From Thermoguttaceae bacterium (GTDB lineage: Bacteria > Planctomycetota > Planctomycetia > Pirellulales > Thermoguttaceae): a stretch of 38,289 bases of DNA. Position 1 is the stretch's first letter. Each line of letters starts with the position of its first letter. The translations under genes and the position numbers were made by a program. Where the stretch lies: NCBI GenBank assembly GCA_017408405.1, contig JAFQUP010000097.1:1-38289 (forward strand), given 5' to 3'. Positions 32,267-38,289 of this stretch are shown here, one piece after another. The notes beneath the pieces are model-generated. The model ran no database searches. It was not told the origin of the DNA and worked only from the letters and a program-made list of their open reading frames with translations.

Positions 32267-35204
32267 AATCAATTTCTACTTTGGCGTTCTTTGTTGAGCA
32301 CGGGTCAAAGCGAAGCGCCTCGACTTTTCCCTGCCAGAATCGGGATTCGGAAAGAGGAAAAACGTACTCATGAAAATCGCCATCCGGAATAAGCCGTTGA
32401 CGCAGGCTGGAACTTTCAGAGATCGGTGCGAAAACGGTTCCCCAGAAAAACTGCGCTTCCTCAACACGATCCGGTTTGCCGTCCAAATACGTAACGCGCA
32501 TTCGGACAACCAGACGGGAATAACGCGACGCCATCAAATTATTAAGCCGTGCCTGAATGGCGGAATCCCAATGTGTCGTAGTAAATGTCAATTTTCCTTC
32601 GATTATTTCTGGAGCCGTGATTCCCATCATTGCGGACCAGACCTGCGGTTTTTCCTCAGAGACAGGTTCATCAAAAGTAGAGTTCACGGCAACGTTTAAC
32701 TCCGGTTTTCGGAACGAAAAATCATATGGTCCCAACCCGACATCCGCTGGCGAGTAATTCAACGGCCAGCCTTCCGCCGGTTTTTCACAGAATGTTTCAC
32801 GCAGAGCCTCGTACATTCCGAAACCAAACTCCTTGTTCGGTTCCGCGTATGAACCTTCTCCCCATTCATTCAAAGGCGCGAGAATAATGTTTCTTTGACC
32901 CGATTTTTTCGTAAATTCAAGGCATTTTTCACAAATTTTACGAAATTTTTCAGGCGTGCGGCCGTAAATCACAGTCTGGCGTAAACCATGCCATGGTCTC
33001 GAATCCCAACCGGTAGAAAGATTCGGCAGAAAAGGAAGAATTCCCGTTTCCTGACGTGCTTCCCAGTATGGAAGAATCGATTCCACGCAATAATCAAAGC
33101 TGAAATACTTCGGATTTGGAGCCTTGTCTCCATGATGCATATAGTGGTAAAGCGACGTCATTTCAAATCCCGCGTCTGCGAGCCACTGAACACTTTCCGG
33201 TTCAGCAGAGGCTTCCGGCCACTTCATCGAAATGAAATAAATCCCGTTAAAACCCGCTTCCCTCGCCATTTTCTGGCTCAAATCAAGCAATTTCTTAACT
33301 CCTTCACCCTTTTTCAGCTCCACTCCTTTTGCCCGATAAATCTCCCGTATGTCACGATCCATGCCCTCCGGACTCCAAATCATCACGACAGGCCGGTCAT
33401 CAATCCGATAGTATTCTGGAGTATTAAAATAGTTTTCTATCCAAAATTTCGTGACGGCAGCCTGATCTTCCTCGCTGTGGCTTCCCGGTCCGTTATGGTT
33501 TGCCCACATCATGGCCCATTTCAGATACGAACGATACCGAGCTTTCTGAAATCCCTTCACCCAGTGGTCAAGGTGCTGACTTCCGCGATTCCAGTACCAG
33601 TCAACAAGAAAATACTGAATACCGTTCTCAACTGCCCACTTAATTTGCCAATCAATGCACTCCGGATTTGCCTCGTCGTACCAGCCGAGAACCGGTTTAC
33701 GTATGGGAGCAACCGGGAAAATTCGTTCCCATGATTCCGGTTTTCCCCAACCAGGAAAATAAAGCGCGCCAATTTCATATTCACTTTTGAGCGGTTTTGG
33801 TTCAGGAACATAATCCGCTTTGGGAAGATTCAGAGAGGGAAGGATCTCTATCGGAAATTCATGGATTTCACTAAGTTCCGCTCCTTTTTCTCCATCTTTA
33901 AGATTACCGTTTCTTCCCGTAATCTTCACGACCGCTTTTCCAGACACCGCCTTTTCCGCGCGCAAGGAAAACGCGCATTTTACGGAAACAAATGGCTCAA
34001 GCTCCGCGGCGGGAAGCGCTTTCGAAAGGTCACTAACCAATGAAACTCCTGGCGGAAGTTCAAGACTTTCAATTTTCAGCTCTTCCGCCGTTTGACCGCC
34101 TGCATTTGAAAGATAAAATTCAAAGGGAAGTACTCGTCCTGCCCGATTAAAGGCATCCGTTAAACCGCCCCCTTCACGAAAATTCAGCTGCGCCGGCCCG
34201 TGAGGATCCGTACTGAAACGAATTGATTTCACGACAACCTCTGACTCCGGAGAATTGCTTAATTCCAATTCAGCGTAAAAGACCTCTCGCGGATTCAGGT
34301 GACTGCTGGAAATCAGAATATTATGGACTCTCATCTTTCCATCCGGCTGAATCGCGATTGGAATCTCCAGTGGAACTGCGACGGAATCATTGGAAAGAAT
34401 GAGCCGGGCAGCCATTCCTTTCGAAACGGCCATCTCTATCGAGCACCAACAAAGAAATTCTCCATTTTCAAGACGCATTGGACCTGCTTTAAGACGGGGC
34501 GATTTCACCCCATCCTGATTTTCTGGAGAAAAATCAATTACCCAACCCTTTGAACTCTTTTTAACGTCAGAACCAGGTGCCGACCATACTTCAGAATCAG
34601 CATCATCTTCCGCGAAATTCCAAACCGGCCTGGAGAACGGAATTGACACGTAGTTCAAATCAATGATTTTCACCGAATCAATCGCGAATCCGGATTTCCC
34701 CAAAAGCGCTTCTTTACCGGTACCAGGATCCAATCGAAGCTGAATGATTTTCTCTTCCTTAAGCCAGCCGGGCATGAAACGTACCGTATGAAACTCTCCA
34801 TCACCTTCAATCGGCCACGTTTTCATTTTGGAGCCGGAGAAACCTCCAAAAGGGCCTTCTTTCGTATTAGAGTAAAATAATTCTCCCCGCGTCTCAAAAT
34901 CCGCCTTCATGCGAATCTCAATAATCAGCCCCGGCCGGGTATCAAACTCAACAGGCGGAAAAAAAAGAATCGGATCCCGACCAGCGTAAGTACCGCTCAA
35001 AACCCCATCCTTAACTTCAAGATTCCCAATGCCTCCGCCCAAACGCCAGCCTTCCATGTCTCCGGGAGTATTAAAATCCCAGGAATAAAGAATCTTTTCC
35101 TCCGCGAAAGCCGCCGTGGAAAACCAAACCGTTCCTGTCCCAAAAACCAAAATCTGGACAATCAGAAACAGAAAATAAAATTGAGAAAAAAATCGGATAC
35201 TCAT
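32247..35204 (-). CDS. Secreted GH99-like / WbsX-type protein
   Basis: The 985-residue product has a long signal peptide (MSIRFFSQFYFLFLIVQILVFGTGTVWFSTAAFA). An N-terminal beta-sandwich follows (SWDFNTPGDMEGWRLGGGIGNLEVKDGVLSG...). Residues ~475-805 form the WbsX/GH99-like barrel: IGALYFPGWGKPESW, YDEANPECIDWQIKWAVENGIQYFLVDWYW, YRSYLKWAMMWAN, RPVVMIWSPEGM, ILPFLPNLSTGWDSRPWHG, ILAPLNEWGEGSYAEP. GH99 enzymes are endo-mannosidases, while WbsX-like proteins are also tied to polysaccharide synthesis; here the signal peptide favours degradation. The C-terminal ~165 residues are another beta-sandwich resembling a carbohydrate-binding module. The ATG has a GAGG ribosome site about 7 nt upstream. 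Its stop lies inside the 3' end of mqnC (20-nt tail-to-tail overlap). Confidence 0.92.
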   Translation of the reverse strand: MSIRFFSQFYFLFLIVQILVFGTGTVWFSTAAFAEEKILYSWDFNTPGDMEGWRLGGGIGNLEVKDGVLSGTYAGRDPILFFPPVEFDTRPGLIIEIRMKADFETRGELFYSNTKEGPFGGFSGSKMKTWPIEGDGEFHTVRFMPGWLKEEKIIQLRLDPGTGKEALLGKSGFAIDSVKIIDLNYVSIPFSRPVWNFAEDDADSEVWSAPGSDVKKSSKGWVIDFSPENQDGVKSPRLKAGPMRLENGEFLCWCSIEMAVSKGMAARLILSNDSVAVPLEIPIAIQPDGKMRVHNILISSSHLNPREVFYAELELSNSPESEVVVKSIRFSTDPHGPAQLNFREGGGLTDAFNRAGRVLPFEFYLSNAGGQTAEELKIESLELPPGVSLVSDLSKALPAAELEPFVSVKCAFSLRAEKAVSGKAVVKITGRNGNLKDGEKGAELSEIHEFPIEILPSLNLPKADYVPEPKPLKSEYEIGALYFPGWGKPESWERIFPVAPIRKPVLGWYDEANPECIDWQIKWAVENGIQYFLVDWYWNRGSQHLDHWVKGFQKARYRSYLKWAMMWANHNGPGSHSEEDQAAVTKFWIENYFNTPEYYRIDDRPVVMIWSPEGMDRDIREIYRAKGVELKKGEGVKKLLDLSQKMAREAGFNGIYFISMKWPEASAEPESVQWLADAGFEMTSLYHYMHHGDKAPNPKYFSFDYCVESILPYWEARQETGILPFLPNLSTGWDSRPWHGLRQTVIYGRTPEKFRKICEKCLEFTKKSGQRNIILAPLNEWGEGSYAEPNKEFGFGMYEALRETFCEKPAEGWPLNYSPADVGLGPYDFSFRKPELNVAVNSTFDEPVSEEKPQVWSAMMGITAPEIIEGKLTFTTTHWDSAIQARLNNLMASRYSRLVVRMRVTYLDGKPDRVEEAQFFWGTVFAPISESSSLRQRLIPDGDFHEYVFPLSESRFWQGKVEALRFDPCSTKNAKVEIDFIRFEK

Positions 35205-35250
35205 TCGGGAGCCTCAATATCGCGAAGAAAGAACAAAAAATCAAGAATCA

Positions 35251-35323
35251 AAGAATAACATATTCTTCATCAGCAATGAATAACAGGCCGATTTCTTTCC
35301 AAACTCCCATTATTCATTGCTGA
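35251..35323 (-). repeat. Inverted repeats between metY and the GH99-like gene
   Basis: A perfect 14-bp inverted repeat, TCAGCAATGAATAA (35270-35283) and TTATTCATTGCTGA (35310-35323), encloses 26 nt. Next to it is a tight palindrome AAGAATA-ACA-TATTCTT (35251-35267). On the minus strand the large hairpin starts 12 nt after the metY stop, so it probably ends or stabilises that transcript. There is no T-run right after it. It also sits in the promoter area of the next minus gene. Confidence 0.7.
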
Positions 35324-35334
35324 CGGCTAACTCA

Positions 35335-36603
35335 CTATTGAATATTATCCAGCGCGTTTTTCACGTCTTCGAGAATGTCTTCGACATTTTCCAGACCAAC
35401 GGAAAAACGAACCATTCCCGGATTAATGCCGGCGGCGACGAGCTGCTCGTCCGTAAGCTGACGGTGCGTTTCACTTGCCGGATGAAGAACACACGTGCGA
35501 ATATCGGCAACGTGAACCTCATTGGAGGCCAATTTAAGCGAATCCATGAACTTCTCCGCGTTGTCACGGCCGCCTTTGACCACGAATGAAATGACTCCGG
35601 AGCAGCCTTTCGGCAAATACTTTTTCGCCAGCTCGTAGTCCGGATCCGTTTCCAATCCCGGATATTTCACCGATTCAATTTTATCCGAATCCTGCAGAAA
35701 TCTCGCTACTTTCATCGCGTTTTCGCAGTATCGCGGCATTCGGACAGCCAAAGTCTCAAGACCAAGATTAAGCAGGAAAGCGGAATGCGCGGCCGGATAG
35801 CAGCCAAAATCACGCATCAGCTGCATTCGGGCTTTCAAAATGTAAGCCGCTTTACCATACGTCTGAGTATAGATGATTCCATGATACGATTCATCAGGTT
35901 CCGTCAATTCCGGAAAATCACCGGAAGCCCAATCAAAATTGCCGCTGTCAACGATAACGCCGCCGCCCTGAACCGCGTGCCCGTCCATATACTTCGTCGT
36001 CGAATGAACAACAATATCCGCGCCAAACTCAAAAGGTTTGCAGAGTACTGGCGTCGCGAAGGTATTGTCGATAATCAACGGAACATGATGCTCATGAGCG
36101 ATCCGCGCAAATTTTTCGATATCGAAAACAGTCAACGCCGGATTAGCCAGAGTTTCCCCAAAAACGAGCTTCGTATTCGGTTTGAAGGCTTTGCGAATGG
36201 TCTCCTCGTCGGCGTTCTGATCGACAAAAATGCATTCAATGCCATATTTTTTCAGCGTAAAGGCAAAAAGATTAATCGTTCCGCCATAAATTTGGGGCGT
36301 GGAAATGAAACTGTCGCCAGCCCGGCACAAATTCAAAATCGAAAGCAGGGAAGCTGCCTGTCCCGAAGTCGTGCACATCGCGGCGAGACCACCTTCAAGC
36401 TCAGCTATTTTTTCCTCTACTGCCATCACGGTCGGATTCGCAAAACGAGAGTAAATCAGACTTTTCGTCGGATCATCAAACACAGCCGCCACTTCACGCG
36501 TCGAATCGTAAACATAAGTGGTGCTCTGAACGATCGGAACGACTCGCGGCTCGGTATTTTTCGGAGTGTAGCCGGAATGAAGACATTTTGTTTCGTCTCT
36601 CAT
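35335..36603 (-). CDS. metY: O-acetylhomoserine sulfhydrylase
   Basis: This 422-residue PLP enzyme makes homocysteine from O-acetylhomoserine and sulfide (direct sulfhydrylation in methionine synthesis). The PLP lysine is K204 in HSTTKYMDGH, and D179 in LIIDNTFATP contacts the pyridine nitrogen. YSRFANPT (51-58) binds the cofactor phosphate in the neighbouring subunit. The ending HPASETHRQLTDEQLVAAGINPGMVRFSVGLENVEDILEDV is typical of this group. Close relatives include methionine gamma-lyase and cystathionine gamma-synthase; the STTKYMDGH and C-terminal pattern favour MetY. An upstream-open frame reaches 36690, but GAGAGG (36613-36618) sits 9 nt before ATG 36603, where the conserved protein starts. 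It has its own TATAAT promoter. No SAM riboswitch was recognised in the leader. Confidence 0.93.
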   Translation of the reverse strand: MRDETKCLHSGYTPKNTEPRVVPIVQSTTYVYDSTREVAAVFDDPTKSLIYSRFANPTVMAVEEKIAELEGGLAAMCTTSGQAASLLSILNLCRAGDSFISTPQIYGGTINLFAFTLKKYGIECIFVDQNADEETIRKAFKPNTKLVFGETLANPALTVFDIEKFARIAHEHHVPLIIDNTFATPVLCKPFEFGADIVVHSTTKYMDGHAVQGGGVIVDSGNFDWASGDFPELTEPDESYHGIIYTQTYGKAAYILKARMQLMRDFGCYPAAHSAFLLNLGLETLAVRMPRYCENAMKVARFLQDSDKIESVKYPGLETDPDYELAKKYLPKGCSGVISFVVKGGRDNAEKFMDSLKLASNEVHVADIRTCVLHPASETHRQLTDEQLVAAGINPGMVRFSVGLENVEDILEDVKNALDNIQ

Positions 36604-36741
36604 TTTAAAAATCCTCTCAAGTGATTTTTCTGAACAGATTAAAATTTGAAAACATACGATTGACTTTCCGGAACGCCAAACGCGGGACAAGAACTATCCA
36701 AAAAAATTCCAGTACCCTATTTCACATACCGGTTCCTGTCA

Positions 36742-36769
36742 ATTATACCATAAAAAATTTTTACCGCAA
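36742..36769 (-). promoter_or_regulatory. Promoter of metY
   Basis: On the minus strand: TTGCGG (36769-36764), 16-nt spacer, perfect TATAAT (36747-36742). Just downstream, TACCGG (36727-36732) and CCAGTA (36709-36714) can form a 6-bp hairpin with one G-U pair at the start of the roughly 130-nt leader. Confidence 0.7.
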
Positions 36770-36791
36770 GCACTTCCGCGGTTTCTTTTTC

Positions 36792-36870
36792 AGATTCCTT
36801 TAAAAACGCGGAATCTCTACCCCCAAACAGAGACACTCAGCGATAAAATCAATTCCGAATGCCTCTGTTT
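36792..36870 (-). terminator. Paired inverted repeats after the HzsA-like gene
   Basis: Two hairpins lie downstream of the HzsA-like gene on its strand. CTCTGTTT/AAACAGAG (36863-36870 and 36825-36832) encloses 30 nt. AGATTCC/GGAATCT (36792-36798 and 36810-36816) encloses 11 nt. Neither has a clear T-run, so terminator function is inferred from position. Confidence 0.4.
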
Positions 36871-36899
36871 CTGAAAACGAATTCCCAAATCACGAAAGG

Positions 36900-38289
36900 T
36901 CACTTTTTCGGTTTGTACCAAAGAAGCTCAAAGTACTTCCGATCCAGTTCGTACGGGTCGTAGGAAGCGTTCGGATCGGCATCCGGCGGCAGGATGCCGT
37001 ATCGGATCATCTCGCGGAGGTATGCCCAGCGCGGAACGAATTTCTGCGGGCAATCCGCCCCATTGTTCGGGCTGGGGTCCACCATACTGAACCGATTGTC
37101 CTCCTCCAGAATATACCGGCGTCCGCGCTCGATCCCCGCCAGAATCGTCTGGTAATCCGGGTCGTTCGTGTCGGCAAAAACGACTTTTCCCGACTTCGCC
37201 TCGCACGTTCCCAGCCCGCCTGCCGACTTCGAGAGCGGACCGCGAACGGCTTTCGACTTTTCCGGATAGGAAAGATCGAAAATGACGTGACGGTTGAACC
37301 GCCCATTATCCTCCGTGAGCGTGTGCGCCACGAAAAGATTCTTCTGATTCTTCGGAAAATGGTCCACTTTGTAGTCCGTGTACAGATTGTACCGCCCGAT
37401 CTTGCGGTCTTCCGCCGTCGGGCAATGGCACGGATCGCACCGGCGCGTGATCGCTTCATCCATCGCCTTCGTTTCCGGCCAGTCTTTGTCGTTCCGCACA
37501 TTCGTGTTCTGCATGTAGTAGCCGAGACCGCCGGACGCATTCGCCGCGTAAGTTCCCGCATAGTTCGCGCCCGCGTCAAGCCACAGACGGATGATCTGCT
37601 GCTCGTTTTCCGGCATCTTCACTCCCTGATGGCCGCTCTCGATCAGACGCAAAAGCTCGCTGTTTCCCGTTCCGATCTCGTACGGATCGAAATTGCTCTT
37701 CGGACGGTTCCGATTGTCGCCGAACATTTTCCTCCACGACATATGATGGTAGCTGAACGTATAGAGCGGATTCCAATGCCCCGAGCAGTTAAATCCTCCC
37801 TCTTCACGGTCCGGATTATGGCACTCGACACAATGCTTGTCCAGGATCGGCTGAATGTCGCGAGGAAAACTGAAAATATCCGGCACGCCCGCGATTTTTT
37901 CCGGGAAAACAGGCGGCGTGCGCATGATCTCGGAAATGCGTTCCCGTTCGTCCGCGCCCGGCGTCTCCGTCCGCTCTTCATGGCAGCCGATGCAGACGGT
38001 ATTTTCGCCCGGCATGACGGACGTGAAAGAGTGCATCCGCTTCACGCAGTGTCCTTTTTCGTCGATCGCGACAAAAAGAAACGGTCGGCACGCCGGCAGA
38101 TTGAAGTACGCACGCCCGTCCTCCGACACCGGAACGCGGCCGTAGAGGCGCTCGATCGTAAACGTTCCGAAAGAGGAGATCTGCTCCATCCCTCCGGAAT
38201 AGTGGATCGGCTTCGGAAGCGTTTCGTAAATGAGGAGTTCCTTCACCGTTCCCGGTTTCAGATCCTTCATTTTCCGCCCTTTGTAGAGA
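36900..38289 (-). CDS. Multiheme HzsA-like protein, C-terminal part (cut by window edge)
   Basis: About 460 residues are visible. The frame stays open to the window end past the Met at 38270 (preceding residues LYKGRK), so the N-terminal part lies outside. The visible part opens with a beta domain resembling the hydrazine synthase alpha 'middle domain' (VKELLIYETLPKPIHYSGGMEQISSFGTFTIERLYGRVPVSEDGRAYFNLPA). Three c-type heme motifs follow, counted from Met 38270: CIGCH (93-97), CVECH (147-151) and CDPCH (~277). Between them is RDIQPILDKHCVECHNPDREEGG, typical of planctomycete cytochrome-like domains. Such proteins are abundant in non-anammox planctomycetes, so hydrazine synthesis should not be assumed. 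A periplasmic redox or heme-binding role is likely. Codons are visibly richer in G/C than in the neighbouring genes. Confidence 0.88.
   Translation of the reverse strand, partial: LYKGRKMKDLKPGTVKELLIYETLPKPIHYSGGMEQISSFGTFTIERLYGRVPVSEDGRAYFNLPACRPFLFVAIDEKGHCVKRMHSFTSVMPGENTVCIGCHEERTETPGADERERISEIMRTPPVFPEKIAGVPDIFSFPRDIQPILDKHCVECHNPDREEGGFNCSGHWNPLYTFSYHHMSWRKMFGDNRNRPKSNFDPYEIGTGNSELLRLIESGHQGVKMPENEQQIIRLWLDAGANYAGTYAANASGGLGYYMQNTNVRNDKDWPETKAMDEAITRRCDPCHCPTAEDRKIGRYNLYTDYKVDHFPKNQKNLFVAHTLTEDNGRFNRHVIFDLSYPEKSKAVRGPLSKSAGGLGTCEAKSGKVVFADTNDPDYQTILAGIERGRRYILEEDNRFSMVDPSPNNGADCPQKFVPRWAYLREMIRYGILPPDADPNASYDPYELDRKYFELLWYKPKK

Noticed and set aside
36604..36690. N-terminal extension of metY to 36690
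   Set aside because: The conserved enzyme starts at MRDETKCLHSGY with GAGAGG upstream; the extension matches nothing in the family.
36604..36741. SAM riboswitch upstream of metY
   Set aside because: The leader is short and I could not match any SAM-I, SAM-II or SAM/SAH core; only a small hairpin is visible near the start site.
36900..38289. Evidence for anammox (hydrazine synthase)
   Set aside because: The middle-domain family is widespread in non-anammox planctomycetes, and no HzsB/C, HAO or nitrite reductase genes are present here.
1..38289. Mobile element, prophage, CRISPR array or tRNA/rRNA gene
   Set aside because: No transposase, integrase, phage genes, regularly spaced repeats or cloverleaf-like sequence were noticed on either strand.

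Overview
The window looks like chromosome from a member of the Planctomycetota (PVC group), probably an anaerobic or host-associated lineage of moderate GC. No single gene proves this. It rests on a combination: many Tat-exported Gfo/Idh/MocA proteins, a large c-type cytochrome protein of the hydrazine-synthase-alpha 'middle domain' family, giant autotransporter-repeat proteins ending in PEP-CTERM sorting tails, a futalosine-pathway menaquinone gene (mqnC), and small lipoprotein and secretin-like proteins of a type I associate with planctomycetes. I see no phage, insertion sequence, CRISPR array, tRNA or rRNA.

Layout. 1-350: 3' end of an unknown gene. 489-4148: Tat-exported oxidoreductase, then a secreted HEAT-repeat protein. 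4326-7067 (-): secreted DUF4838 protein. 7479-10691 (-): three-gene redox operon (diheme cytochrome c peroxidase/MauG, Tat metallophosphoesterase, monoheme SoxA/TsdA-like cytochrome), with a 4-bp start/stop overlap and a clear terminator. 11379-12668: tyrS behind a roughly 230-nt leader with hairpins. 12945-14369: ceramidase-family secreted protein. 14784-18098 and 20099-23818: two giant PEP-CTERM surface proteins. They flank a minus-strand pair (18173-19719) of a lipoprotein and a short-chain dehydrogenase that lacks the catalytic Tyr. 23945-28738: second Tat oxidoreductase, a large unrecognised secreted protein with glycosidase-like features, and a small secretin-like protein. 28895-32266: SDR, apbE, a tiny NqrM-like membrane protein and mqnC, closely spaced. 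32247-35204 (-): GH99-like/WbsX protein, overlapping mqnC tail to tail. 35335-36603 (-): O-acetylhomoserine sulfhydrylase. 36900-38289 (-): C-terminal part of a multi-CxxCH HzsA-like protein.

How the parts fit. Most products are exported (Sec, Tat, lipobox or PEP-CTERM) and fall into two themes. The first is surface glycan or glycolipid processing: DUF4838, GH99-like, ceramidase-like, two Gfo/Idh/MocA proteins and the unknown 867-aa protein. The second is periplasmic or membrane redox: CCP, cytochrome c, HzsA-like protein, ApbE plus NqrM-like protein (flavin loading of a Na+-NQR or Rnf-type complex encoded elsewhere), and MqnC (menaquinone). Promoters are unusually easy to see. Several genes carry TTGnnn, a 16-17 nt spacer, then TAAAAT. 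I found no single obviously new system. The best leads are the CCP-phosphoesterase-cytochrome operon, the apbE/NqrM-like/mqnC cluster, and the two modular PEP-CTERM proteins with suggestive upstream DNA.
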